A stretch of DNA of 64,000 nucleotides from assembly GCA_964646615.1 (NCBI GenBank), contig CAZYEV010000027.1:62001-126000 (forward strand), written 5' to 3'. A model generated the notes under the pieces. The model was not told the DNA's origin, did no database searches, and saw nothing but the letters and a program-made list of their open reading frames with translations. A program made the position numbers and the translations under genes. Position 1 is the first letter of the stretch; the number at the start of each line of letters is the position of its first letter. This document shows positions 25,601 through 34,348 of this stretch, piece after piece. The DNA comes from M3007 sp964646615. Lineage in GTDB: Bacteria > Bacteroidota > Bacteroidia > Chitinophagales > Saprospiraceae.

Positions 25601-28600
25601 CGGCTATGCAATCCCAGCGATGGCATTGCCATACCCGAGCCGATTGTGTATTTTGAAAACAACGGCGACATGCCGCTGCTGTCGGTGCAATACCTCACGC
25701 CCTTCTTCGACTCGGTGGCGCTGACCCTCGAACCGGGGCCAAATGGCCAACAGCTCGTGCGCCTGCCAGCACTGGGCAAAGCGCAGTGCCTGCCGTTGAT
25801 TGTCCGCGCCGCCACACCGCCCGATTGCCTGCCCGATACGCTGCGCCTGCGAGTGGGCTTTCAGTGCCCGGGCCAAAGCGAGCCGTGCCTCCTCAAGGAA
25901 GGGCTGGAGCTGTATTTCCAGCCTCAGGATGCCCTTCCGCAGGTCATTGCCTCTGGGCCACCTTCAGCCATAAATCTTTGTTCACCAGCGTCTTACGAAG
26001 TCTATCTGGTCAATCAGGGCGAAGGGCCGATGTACGACATCGTCGTGCAGGTGCGCCTGCCCGAAATTGGCCAGACGTACGTGCCCGGCAGCCTGTCGGT
26101 CGAATACGAAGGCTTTTCCGTGCCGTTGCCCGACCCGCAGGTAACGCCCGAAGGTTTGCGGATTGTGGTGGACTTCGCCCAACTGGCACTGCCCATTGAG
26201 GCCCTGCCCGGCCTGAGCGCCGCGCCGAAAAACACGCTGGTGTTTCGGTTCAACGTGGCGGCCAATTGCGACTACTTAGATGCCGCACGCATCCGTTACG
26301 GCGCAACCTGGCAAAATGCCTGCGTCGGCGTAGAGAAGAAGGCCGGGCTGTTCGCAGCACCGCGCATGGCCATCCTGGGCGCGCCAACGGAGACCAATGA
26401 CTACAACATTGCCCTGACGATGCCCTCGCCTGCGGCTTATTGCGGGCGCATCCCGCTGCGCGTGCGCATTGTCAATCCCGGTAGCCTCGGTCCCACGCAG
26501 ACGAATGAAAAGGTGCGCCTGATGCTGCCCGACGGCTTTCAATACGTCGCCGGCAGCCTGCAGCCCATTCACAACGGCCCTACCGCCAGCCCAGTCGTCC
26601 TGACGGCAGACGGAAACCGCTTTCTCGTCTTTTCGCTGCCCGCAGGTGTTCAGGTCGGCGACTCCATCGTCTTCCTGCTGGAGGTGCGCAACACAGCGCC
26701 TTCGGCGGGCTGCTCCGAAACCTATTCCGCAGTAGCGCAAATGCTCCAAACCGCCCAACTTCCGTGTGGTGCTCTGAGCTGCGCGGTGGATTTCACCATG
26801 CTCGAGGCTGAGGCTTTTTTCGTGTTGGAAAAGCCTGCGTACCGGCTCACAGGTTTGGAAGGTGTCGCTGTACCGGCCAGTGGCCATGTGGAAAACTGGC
26901 TCATGGATGTGCGCCTCCTGAACCTCTCGGCTGTACCCGGTGGCGGTACGCTGACGCTTCAGGTGCGCTTAGACGCCGACCGCAACGGCCAGTTGGACGC
27001 GAACGACCCGCTGCTGACGTCGTTTTCAATACCTGCCGATGGGCTGCTGCCGGGCATCGAGCAGGCGTTTAGCTTCACAGCCGACGTGTCAGCGGCGCAG
27101 GGTTGCTCAGGGTTGTGGGTGGTGCTGGCCGATAGCGCCTGCGCCTGCCAGCCCGACGCGGTGTACGTTCCGTTTGTGCCGCTGCGCAATGCAGGGCAGG
27201 TGCTGAGGCTTTGCGCCGGTCAGGCGGCTACCCTCGGTTCAGCGCCCCTGAGCGGAGCTACGTACAGCTGGACGCCAGCGTCGGCTGCTTTGAGCAATAC
27301 GACTATTGCCAACCCAACCTACCGCTACGACGGGCCGTTCGATGCGTCGCTGCAGCGCCAGGAGGAGTTTATTCTGCAGACGACGCGCGCGCAGGGCTGT
27401 GTTTCGTTCGACACGGCGCGCATCTTCGTGCGCAAAGTAGAGGCTGCTCTGGCGGTATCGCCCGTCCTGTGCGCGGGCGACAGCACGGGCGCACTGACGG
27501 CTTCGGTGCAGGGCGCGCTGCCGCCGTTGCAATACCTGTGGAGCACAGGCGCCAGCGCCGATAGCCAGCTGCTCCAGCTGCCCGCCGGCACCTACGGGCT
27601 GATTGTGCGGGACTCGCTGGGCTGCGCCGATACGGTAACGGCCGTCATTGCCGAGCCAGCACCGTTGGATGTGCAGCTGACGCCGACGGACTACAACGGC
27701 TTTGGCGTCAGCTGTACCGGCGCTACCGATGGAGCCATCAGCGCTACGGCTGCAGGTGGCGTATTTCCCTATACCTACGAATGGCTGCCCATCGGCAGCG
27801 GGCCAAACCCGACGAACTTACCGCCCGGCACGTACGCCCTCACGCTGACCGACGCCAACAACTGCACCACTGAAGCCGTCGTCGAGCTCATCGAACCACT
27901 GCCGCTGCAACTCTTGCTGACGCCTCAGGATGAGCGTTGCTCCGGTACAGCCAACGGCAGCATCGCCGTCCGGATTGAGGGCGGTGCCGGGCCGTACCGC
28001 GTCAACAACCAGCCGCCCGCCGGCGCCGTGCAGCAGCTGTCGGGCCTCTCCGGCGGCGCTTACTCGGTGGTAGTAACGGATGCCAACGGTTGCAGTGCCA
28101 GCGCCGACACGGTGCTGCAGACGCTGACGTCGCAGGTGTCGGTCAGCGCAGACTCCGCTGCCTGCTTCGGCGGTAGCGGGCGCGCAGAGGTAACGGCTTC
28201 GGGCTATCCGCCTTTTACCTATCAATGGTCGAACAACGCCAGTGGCCCCAGCATCACGGCGTCGGCGGGCACCTACGCGGTAACGGTCTCCGATGCGCTG
28301 GGCTGCACATATGTGCTGCAAACCACCATCACTCAGCCACCCGCGCTTACTGGTCAGGCGCTGGCCCAACCGGTGCGGTGCTTCGGCGACACTAACGGCC
28401 GCATGGAGCTGACGGCTCAGGGCGGCACGCCTCCGTACCAGTTTGAGCAAGGCGGCCAGCCCGTGGTTTCGCCGCTGACGGGGCTGGCACCGGGCGCCTA
28501 TACCTTCCGCCTGACCGACGCCAAGGGCTGTACGGCGCTGCTTTCGGCAACGGTAACGCAACCCGAACCTCTGTCGGTAACCGTGAGTGTTACCGATGTG

Positions 28601-29575
28601 CGCTGTTTCGGCGACAACACCGGCAGCGCCACAGCGCAACCCGCCGGCGGCACGTCGCCATACGGTTATGTCTGGTCGAACGGCAGCACCGCCGCTGCGG
28701 CTCAGAACCTGGCGGCGGGCGCCTACACGCTTACGCTGACCGATGCCGACGGCTGCACGCTACTGGCCAACGCCACGGTGCGTGAGCCAGCGCCCTACGA
28801 GCCGCTGTTCGAAGTGGAACGCCAGCCCTGCGCCGACCGGACCAACGGCATCCTGACCGTGGCGGGCTTCCCGCCCGGCACACGCTATGGCCTCAATCAG
28901 TCGCCCAACACCGATGCGCCGCGCTTCAGTGGCGTAGGTGGCGGGCCACTCACGCTCAACATCGTGGACTCGGCGGGCTGTCGCTTTGCCTACGACTTCT
29001 CCATGCCCGCGCTACCGGCGGTACTGGGCGAGGCCTTTTCCGATACTACCATCCGGCTGGGCGACAGTGCCTGGCTGCGCGTGGTAGTGTCGTCGCAAGC
29101 AGTAAGCGCCAGTTCGGTACGCTTCCAGTGGGTCAATCCTGCCGCTGTGCTGTCTGGGTGCGACACCTGCCCGACGCTGTGGGTGCGCCCGCTGCGTACC
29201 ACGCCCTACGTGGTCGAATTCACAACGGAAAGCGGCTGCCGCTCCGAAAGCCGCATCTTAGTGAGCGTCGTACGCGATAGCGTCTATGCGCCCAATGTGC
29301 TCTATTCGGAGGCCTCGCAGTCGGACAATCAGCACTTTACGCTATACGCCCGTCCTGGGGCCTTGCGCGAAATTCGTCTGATGCGCGTATTCGACCGCTG
29401 GGGCGGCCTCGTCTTTGAACGGCGCGCCTTTGCGCCCAACGCTCCCGCCGAGGGCTGGGACGGACGCTACCGCGGCCAGCCGCTCAACCCGGGCGTGTAC
29501 GTGTGGTATGCCGAAGTGGAGTACTTCGACGGGGTGGTAGAACTGTTGCGCGGCGACGTTACGCTGATTCGCTGA
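22664..29575 (+). CDS. Giant secreted surface protein: DUF11-like repeats, SprB repeats, gliding-motility C-terminal domain (T9SS type B)
   Basis: A 2303-residue exported protein. The signal peptide ends near ASLAQ; an in-frame TTG at 22637 would add nine residues including a lysine. Residues ~20-1500 hold many beta-rich DUF11/conserved-repeat-like modules (SGAYEVYLVNQGEGPMYD-type wording, YVPGSL..., EVANPGSQPLAAG). Residues ~1590-2050 hold about seven SprB repeats (CFGDNTGSATAQPAGGT, GTYALTLTDANNCT, PYTYEW types). The last ~95 residues form the CHU_C/gliding motility-associated C-terminal domain (APNVLYSEAS ... MRVFDRWGGLVFERR ... WDGRYRGQPLNPGVYVWYAEV). Type B CTD cargo crosses the outer membrane through the T9SS, often with a PorP/SprF-type partner. 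It is probably an adhesin. A perfect hairpin follows. Confidence 0.93.
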   Translation: MTAFITQWPAGAMLCVALTTASLAQTPAVTTNIPTDVSACSEVVFSVEVANPGSQPLAAGTLQYCLTPGLTFVSATGIAVANSSDPRCPVLTLPALAAQGKLTFELRVRVGCFAVDAGDLRDTVYITVGGTPQPPVLGSEYNVRTPLITLTPGANWSFNGSNGATFTRTFTLRNEGVGNAYRIFVIDPYGQAGLELVQTTGAFSGDTLFLSGTDLGPNGLLAFRDSVVVTQTFRLRSCSPAGTTVAYGWGCPGSPPCAALRFQQYETAGDPTGQTAVEIRLDKPFKTPQPCQQDTVIFKIENKGLAPALNVEWVLSLVSAPVTPADVGTKESACYPMTQFRVGNAWLADVSGGAPSEPYVFPFYLLTTDPDGPGGLSDEDGDGQFDDLAPGVTATLSFIFALDPSCKQCGQNLIKQYIAANVHYLNACNLPQNSPLQAPPPIGISFERSDLDIIHDFILIADSVYSFFYQLDATFVGLSELCPDDSIIAQFTLPITLKRPPAFFPEMDGQPLPWWQPNDSTLNLLLPRERGNLLLPLLVVCPPDIDNSAICTPTYEPRTYRMPVRIYWRCGNNCPQTYELVCIGGPFFTVDCPRPEDPSQQHGLFADTFFVQRLSLGYVDNLLSARVAPQPGLQLNLALPFDTVLMQALGHIAGFPGEAFDSAQVEIYYWNGVGPYFQHLTTRIVLEDLETGASVSCSILAPEYRYVDGYHVWAFDLLPLTTPGGCLAAAGVRPTAGDRIRIEVLAVLTQTLPSEEADTINDLRVRFPYRYGGDTLLCETANAIFRCINPYYDVNMFAFLKDGVCGHLSADILLIQGISGRIATDLFPGEIRPLFVYDTLTVAVLPGYAYVPGSSNWLYRVGDGASGIPPFASQALADPQIIPLFDGSTLLRYVRPAGLPVTDYYKGGAFSTLSLLLEVLCPPDTALFPVRIIGNSYYSLYDTLSVFYSGAFGHFEDLNETRLTTDNPTSNLRVPTWNLRLCNPSDGIAIPEPIVYFENNGDMPLLSVQYLTPFFDSVALTLEPGPNGQQLVRLPALGKAQCLPLIVRAATPPDCLPDTLRLRVGFQCPGQSEPCLLKEGLELYFQPQDALPQVIASGPPSAINLCSPASYEVYLVNQGEGPMYDIVVQVRLPEIGQTYVPGSLSVEYEGFSVPLPDPQVTPEGLRIVVDFAQLALPIEALPGLSAAPKNTLVFRFNVAANCDYLDAARIRYGATWQNACVGVEKKAGLFAAPRMAILGAPTETNDYNIALTMPSPAAYCGRIPLRVRIVNPGSLGPTQTNEKVRLMLPDGFQYVAGSLQPIHNGPTASPVVLTADGNRFLVFSLPAGVQVGDSIVFLLEVRNTAPSAGCSETYSAVAQMLQTAQLPCGALSCAVDFTMLEAEAFFVLEKPAYRLTGLEGVAVPASGHVENWLMDVRLLNLSAVPGGGTLTLQVRLDADRNGQLDANDPLLTSFSIPADGLLPGIEQAFSFTADVSAAQGCSGLWVVLADSACACQPDAVYVPFVPLRNAGQVLRLCAGQAATLGSAPLSGATYSWTPASAALSNTTIANPTYRYDGPFDASLQRQEEFILQTTRAQGCVSFDTARIFVRKVEAALAVSPVLCAGDSTGALTASVQGALPPLQYLWSTGASADSQLLQLPAGTYGLIVRDSLGCADTVTAVIAEPAPLDVQLTPTDYNGFGVSCTGATDGAISATAAGGVFPYTYEWLPIGSGPNPTNLPPGTYALTLTDANNCTTEAVVELIEPLPLQLLLTPQDERCSGTANGSIAVRIEGGAGPYRVNNQPPAGAVQQLSGLSGGAYSVVVTDANGCSASADTVLQTLTSQVSVSADSAACFGGSGRAEVTASGYPPFTYQWSNNASGPSITASAGTYAVTVSDALGCTYVLQTTITQPPALTGQALAQPVRCFGDTNGRMELTAQGGTPPYQFEQGGQPVVSPLTGLAPGAYTFRLTDAKGCTALLSATVTQPEPLSVTVSVTDVRCFGDNTGSATAQPAGGTSPYGYVWSNGSTAAAAQNLAAGAYTLTLTDADGCTLLANATVREPAPYEPLFEVERQPCADRTNGILTVAGFPPGTRYGLNQSPNTDAPRFSGVGGGPLTLNIVDSAGCRFAYDFSMPALPAVLGEAFSDTTIRLGDSAWLRVVVSSQAVSASSVRFQWVNPAAVLSGCDTCPTLWVRPLRTTPYVVEFTTESGCRSESRILVSVVRDSVYAPNVLYSEASQSDNQHFTLYARPGALREIRLMRVFDRWGGLVFERRAFAPNAPAEGWDGRYRGQPLNPGVYVWYAEVEYFDGVVELLRGDVTLIR

Positions 29576-29597
29576 GCGGCACCAGCCGAGCCTAATC

Positions 29598-29634
29598 CCT
29601 GCTGGAAGGGCTTTTGCGCAGCCCTTCCAGCAGG
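29598..29634. terminator. Perfect 15-bp hairpin between convergent genes
   Basis: CCTGCTGGAAGGGCT (29598-29612) pairs with 29620-29634, with a 7-nt loop, between the giant adhesin and the convergent reductase gene. No strong U-tract follows. Confidence 0.65.
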
Positions 29635-29700
29635 CCTTCTCGAGCCTCTTCAGCTAAAAACTTGATGATTTAGGGGGTTATCCACAAGAGCAGCCGGGTC

Positions 29701-31734
29701 TCAGGCCATCTGCCCGATTTCGAGAGCCAATCGCAGTCCTTCTTCGATAGCGCGCTCGGCATCGAGTTCGGCGGCTAAGCGGGCGCCGCCAATGCAGTGG
29801 ACGCGCAAGCCGGCGGCTTCGAGAGGGGCTTGCAGGTCGTGCAGGGGTTCCTGGCCGGCGCAGATGACGATGTTGTCCACCGCCAGCGTTTGTGCCTGCC
29901 CGTTGACGCTGAGGTGCAGGCCCTCGTCGTCAATGCGATGGTACTCGACGCCGCTCCAGAACTGGACGCCGCGGTTTTTGAGGGCGAGCCGATGCGCCCA
30001 GCCGGTGGTTTTGCCCAGGCGGGCGCCCATTTTGCCTTTAGTGCGCTGCAACAGCCACACTTGCCGGCCGGTAGAGGCAGGTTCGGCTTTGCCCAGACCA
30101 CCGCGAGCGGTATAGTTAGGGTCAATACCCCACTCGCGCAGGTATTCCTCCGGGTGTTGGTGGGGCAGCACGGTGAGGAAAGTGGCCACGTCGAAGCCGA
30201 TGCCGCCAGCGCCGATGATGGCCACGCGCTTGCCCACCGGCTGAGTGCCGCGCAGCACGTCTATGTACGACAGCACTTTAGGATGCTCGATGCCCGGCAG
30301 AGAGGGCTGACGAGGAACAACGCCGGTGGCCAACACGACGGCCTCGTATTGGCCTTCGGCCAACTCTTCTGCGCTGATGCGCCGCCCGAAGAACATCTGG
30401 ACGTTGGCCTTTTGCAGGCGGGCGTTGAAATAACGAATGGTTTCGGCAAACTCCTCCTTGCCTGGGATGCGCTTGGCCAGATTGAACTGGCCGCCCAGTT
30501 CGTGGCTGGCTTCAAAAAGGTGGACTTCAAAACCCATTTCGCCCAGTTCGGCAGCGCACGACATACCGGCCGGGCCGGCGCCCACGACGGCGATACGGCG
30601 GCGGGCGTGTTCGGGCTTGAAAACGGGCGGCGGCAACAGCGTTTCGCGGCAGGCGCGCGGGTTGACTAAGCAGCTGGCCTCTTTACCGGCAAAGATGTGG
30701 TCTAAGCAGGCCTGATTGCAGGCAATGCAGGTGTTGATTTCCTCAGCGCGCCCTTCCCGGGCCTTGCGGGCAAAGTCCGGATCGGCCAGCAGGGGGCGCG
30801 CCATGCTGACCATGTCAGCCTGTCCGGAGGCGAGGATCTCTTCGGCCTTTTCAGGGGTGTTAATGCGGTTGGTGGCGATGAGGGGCAGGCGCACAGCATT
30901 GCGCAGGCGGGCCGTTACCCAGGCATAGGCGCCGCGGGGCACCACAGTGGCAATGGTAGGGATGCGAGCTTCGTGCCAGCCGATGCCGGTATTGAGCAGG
31001 TTGGCGCCGTTTTGTTCCAGGGCTTGGGCTAAGGCGACGATTTCGTCCCAGGTGCTGCCGTCCTCGACGAGGTCGAGCGCGGAGATGCGGAAGATGACGA
31101 TGAAGTCTGCGCCGGCTTGTTGGCGCACGGAGCGGAGCACTTCGATGGGAAAGCGGAAGCGGTTTTCGGCGGAGCCACCCCACTCGTCGGTGCGTTTGTT
31201 GGTGCGGGGGGCGATGAACTGGTTGATGAGGTAGCCCTCGCTGCCCATGATTTCGACGCCGTCGTAACCGGCTTCGCGCGCGAGGGCGGCGGCCCGGCCG
31301 AAGTCCCGGATGGTTTCGCGGATGAGGCGGGGCGACATTTCCCAGGGCCGGAAGGGCGAGATGGGCGCGCGCAGGGGGCTGGGCGCCACCAGCAGGGGGT
31401 GCATGGCGTAGCGTCCGGCATGCAGGATTTGCATGGCAATTTTGCCACCTTCGGCGTGAACGGCTTCGGTAACGACGCGGTGGCGGCGGGCCTCGGCGGC
31501 AGTGGTCATTTTGGCGCTAAACGGCGCCAGCCAGCCGCGCCGGTTAGGGGCAATGCCGCCGGTAACCATCAGCCCTGCACCACCGCGGGCGCGAGCAGCG
31601 AAGTAGGCGGCTAAGCGCGTCAGGTCGCGCCCATCCTCTAAGCCGGTGTGCATGGAGCCCATAAGCAGGCGGTTGGGCAGGATAGTAAAGCCCAGATCGA
31701 GGGGGGCAAACAAATGTGGAAAAGGAGTGCTCAT
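29701..31734 (-). CDS. fadH: NADPH-dependent 2,4-dienoyl-CoA reductase-like flavoenzyme
   Basis: A 677-residue Old Yellow Enzyme fusion. Residues ~1-330 form the FMN TIM barrel (FAPLDLGFTILPNRLLMGSMHTG, LHAGRYA, GYDGVEIMGSEGYLINQFIAPRTNKRTDEWGGS). Cysteines C336, C339, C343 and C355 form the C-x2-C-x3-C-x11-C 4Fe-4S site. The C-terminal half has FAD/NAD(P) Rossmann motifs (IAVVGAGPAGMSCAAELGEMG, VAIIGAGGIGFDVATFL). FadH reduces unsaturated fatty acyl-CoA during beta-oxidation. Trimethylamine dehydrogenase-type and other enoate reductases share this architecture, so the substrate is inferred. It starts 91 nt before the haloperoxidase-like gene on the same strand. Confidence 0.9.
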   Translation of the reverse strand: MSTPFPHLFAPLDLGFTILPNRLLMGSMHTGLEDGRDLTRLAAYFAARARGGAGLMVTGGIAPNRRGWLAPFSAKMTTAAEARRHRVVTEAVHAEGGKIAMQILHAGRYAMHPLLVAPSPLRAPISPFRPWEMSPRLIRETIRDFGRAAALAREAGYDGVEIMGSEGYLINQFIAPRTNKRTDEWGGSAENRFRFPIEVLRSVRQQAGADFIVIFRISALDLVEDGSTWDEIVALAQALEQNGANLLNTGIGWHEARIPTIATVVPRGAYAWVTARLRNAVRLPLIATNRINTPEKAEEILASGQADMVSMARPLLADPDFARKAREGRAEEINTCIACNQACLDHIFAGKEASCLVNPRACRETLLPPPVFKPEHARRRIAVVGAGPAGMSCAAELGEMGFEVHLFEASHELGGQFNLAKRIPGKEEFAETIRYFNARLQKANVQMFFGRRISAEELAEGQYEAVVLATGVVPRQPSLPGIEHPKVLSYIDVLRGTQPVGKRVAIIGAGGIGFDVATFLTVLPHQHPEEYLREWGIDPNYTARGGLGKAEPASTGRQVWLLQRTKGKMGARLGKTTGWAHRLALKNRGVQFWSGVEYHRIDDEGLHLSVNGQAQTLAVDNIVICAGQEPLHDLQAPLEAAGLRVHCIGGARLAAELDAERAIEEGLRLALEIGQMA

Positions 31735-31826
31735 ACGTCAGGACAAACTAAGGCAGCGCCGCCGAGGCGGCGTTGGCATTCTTTTTTTACCGGCAACAAC
31801 CGACGGCAAAAAAAGGATGCGTTTGG

Positions 31827-33176
31827 CTAACGCACAAACCGCAGGCGCTGGAGCAACTGTTCGGCGATGCACTGGCCAGAGCGCTGCCCTTCTTCGCAGG
31901 AGCGCCGGAAGTGGATGCCGCCGAGCATGGACGCAAAGGCGGCTTCTTGGGCGGCCTGGCGAATGGAACCGAAGGTGCGCTCGGGCAACACGAAAGGCCC
32001 GCCGTCGGGGGTAAACAGGAGGCTGCCCAGATGGGTGCGGTCCACCAGCCCGCTATCGCCCAGCTCCCGGACGATGATGTGTGCGCTGGCAGCGGCAATA
32101 GCAGCGCCTTCGCTGGGGTATTCCGGATGCGCCGGAGTGAAGACAGAAGGCCGCCAATTGGGGTCTATGTTTTCCTGGATGTAAGTAACGGGCCGCAAAA
32201 GGAAGTACTGGTATTTGACCGACCAGCACAGCGAGCTGGCGTCGGCGGCGGCGAGGCCAAGCAGGCAATAGATGCGGGCGCAGTCGGCTAAGTGGTTGCC
32301 GCCGCGTTCGAGCAGTTGGCGTGCGATGTTGAACCAATGGCCGGAAGCGGTGCTGGAGCGCCCGACACCATCTTCCCAGTGAAAGGCGACAACGCGGTTG
32401 GCCGTGATTTTGGGGATATTGGCCACTTCCTGGGCTTGCAGGTACCAGTCGGAGTCGTTATCGGTGCTGTACGGAGGCGGCACAGGCGGCAGGCAGGCGG
32501 TGTTAGACTCCCAGACAAAGGTGTTTACCCGGCTCCACAGAGGTTCCACGGCGGTCTGTTCGGGAGGGATGGGCATCCAGTATTGGGGGTGGTCGGCGTC
32601 GCGTCGGGGCAGCGCCGGCGTGAGTTGCCGGAGGCCAATGCGTCCATCGCGCCGGGCGCGCGCAGCAATGGTGGCGGCAATGCGGCCGCCCAGCAGGCGT
32701 GAGTCCTGGCGGACGCGCTCGGTGATGCCTCGCCGAACGAGGGTATCTTCCTGCGCCGCCGACAGCATTTCCAGCGCCGAGCGCTGGTTGTTGGTCATGT
32801 TTTCCAGCACTTCGGGCAGCAAGTTGCGCATAGCCGAGCACAACACGATGCCCCAGTCATAGACTTTGTTGGGTTCGAAGGCGGGGGCTTCGTAGTCGCG
32901 TATCTGGCCGTTCAAGCTCTGGCCGTTGGGTGTTCCATGACAGACGGCCTCCCAGGCGGTCAGACCTACGTATCCGAGAACGCGGGCGGCTTCTGGAGGT
33001 GTGAGTTTTTGCTCCTGAATGGCAGAGAGCGCCAGCGCCACCCATTCGTTGAGGAAGCGACCCTCGTAGCGCTGGGCCTGATAAGTCAAGTGTGCCGAGG
33101 CCGAAGTCTCCGGCTCTCGCTGGCAGGCCAGCAAAGGCAGAATAATAAGCAGAAATAGGACGCCGACTTTTCTCAT
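31827..33176 (-). CDS. Vanadium-haloperoxidase/PAP2-like lipoprotein
   Basis: A 449-residue predicted lipoprotein: signal peptide with lipobox LLAC (C18). The C-terminal half has the vanadium-dependent haloperoxidase/PAP2 pattern: K321-YQYFLL-R328-P, then HPEYPSEGAAIAAASAH (351-366) where PSGH is usual, and ASMLGGIHFRRSCEEG with the vanadate-binding H422 and R424. Such enzymes oxidise halides with hydrogen peroxide, or act as phosphatases. The catalytic histidine of PSGH is absent (PSEG), so activity is uncertain. The location would be periplasmic or the inner face of the outer membrane. A TTTGC sequence lies about 20 nt upstream of the start. Confidence 0.87.
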   Translation of the reverse strand: MRKVGVLFLLIILPLLACQREPETSASAHLTYQAQRYEGRFLNEWVALALSAIQEQKLTPPEAARVLGYVGLTAWEAVCHGTPNGQSLNGQIRDYEAPAFEPNKVYDWGIVLCSAMRNLLPEVLENMTNNQRSALEMLSAAQEDTLVRRGITERVRQDSRLLGGRIAATIAARARRDGRIGLRQLTPALPRRDADHPQYWMPIPPEQTAVEPLWSRVNTFVWESNTACLPPVPPPYSTDNDSDWYLQAQEVANIPKITANRVVAFHWEDGVGRSSTASGHWFNIARQLLERGGNHLADCARIYCLLGLAAADASSLCWSVKYQYFLLRPVTYIQENIDPNWRPSVFTPAHPEYPSEGAAIAAASAHIIVRELGDSGLVDRTHLGSLLFTPDGGPFVLPERTFGSIRQAAQEAAFASMLGGIHFRRSCEEGQRSGQCIAEQLLQRLRFVR

Positions 33177-33459
33177 GATACGTTTCAGGGTGCAAAGTTC
33201 GCGTTTTTTCTCAGCAGCAGCCCGCCAATTCCATACGGCAGCTTGAGCAAGGCCTCGATGGCCCGCTGCCAGCCAAAGGTTAGAATACTCGCATTCGCGT
33301 TAGATGCGGCAAGAATTTTGCCAACCTCGGCGGCTGTATTTTGTCGCCTGTCAGACAGGAAGCCGCACGGCGCGTCGTTATGTGTCCATTAACCGGCCAA
33401 ATCCGCCCGGCTGGTACGGAAATTGCCCCTTTTTCGCCCAACTACGCTACACACACGTT

Positions 33460-34137
33460 ATGACCAGTCCTGCAGTGAGAACGCTCAGCATCGTTATTGC
33501 CGACCCGCAGCCCATTTTTGTGGAAGGGCTGCAACAAGCGCTTGCGCTGGGGAGCGGCCATTATCGCTTTGAGATTCGAGGTGTTGCCTCCCAACTGGCT
33601 GACCTGTCGCCTATGCTGGTTCAGGAGCAGCCCAACTTATTGATAGTGGACATCACGGTGTTGGGCGGCGAGGTGGCCCATGCCATCGCCGGCCTGCGCA
33701 AAGTTTATCCCTACGGACGCATCCTGGTGTTCACGTACAACGATGATGTACGCCTGCTGAAGGCCGCCTTCCGCGGCGGCGCCGACGGCATCCTGCTCAA
33801 ATCTGCATCTGCCGAAGAACTCTTCCAGGCCATGGAAGAGGTGCTGTCTGGAAAAACGCATTTAGGCCCCGGCCTCACCCTCAATGAACATATGGCCGGT
33901 TTGGGCATGGACCCTACCCTACCCGATACGCGCTTCGCCCGCAAATACGGCCTGACACGCCGCGAAATGGAAGTGCTGCGCTACATCGCCCAGGTGATGA
34001 GCAACAAGGAAATTGCCAAGCAGCTCTTCATCAGCGACCAGACCGTCAGCGTGCACCGCAAGAACATCATGCGCAAGCTAAAAGTGAACAATACGGCCAG
34101 CGTGGTCAAAATTGCGCTGGAAAATCACTTAGTCTGA
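33460..34137 (+). CDS. Response regulator, NarL/FixJ (LuxR) type
   Basis: A 225-residue two-domain regulator. The receiver spans ~9-130 (SIVIADPQPIFVEGLQQAL, phosphoacceptor D64 in LLIVDITV, conserved K114 in ILLKSAS). The LuxR helix-turn-helix spans ~155-220 (LTRREMEVLRYIAQVMSNKEIAKQLFISDQTVSVHRKNIMRKL). It should bind DNA after phosphorylation by a histidine kinase; no kinase gene is adjacent. The acidic pocket has only D15 (ADPQ) rather than the usual pair. The ATG at 33460 is the natural family start; an upstream 52-codon extension has no receiver similarity. It is followed after 211 nt by the large surface protein, a possible but unproven target. Confidence 0.92.
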   Translation: MTSPAVRTLSIVIADPQPIFVEGLQQALALGSGHYRFEIRGVASQLADLSPMLVQEQPNLLIVDITVLGGEVAHAIAGLRKVYPYGRILVFTYNDDVRLLKAAFRGGADGILLKSASAEELFQAMEEVLSGKTHLGPGLTLNEHMAGLGMDPTLPDTRFARKYGLTRREMEVLRYIAQVMSNKEIAKQLFISDQTVSVHRKNIMRKLKVNNTASVVKIALENHLV

Positions 34138-34348
34138 CGCTTCCTCAAAAAATTGGCACGAAACCTGCCTTCTCTCCGCCGTAAAAAAAATAGCGGGAGG
34201 AGGCAGGCTTATTTTATTCAGCAAGGCACTCTTTTTGCGGAGAGTGAAATGAATTGGCTAAAACAACCGACCTTTATCCCAGTATTCAGGGCCTCCGCCC
34301 TCCCGCATAATCTCACATCTCATGGTTCCATCTTTTTACCTTAATCAC

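Noticed and set aside
27440..28810. Regularly spaced similar sequences that could suggest a CRISPR array or tandem DNA repeat
   Set aside because: They are in-frame SprB protein repeats of about 75-80 codons with diverged DNA, not short identical direct repeats with unique spacers.
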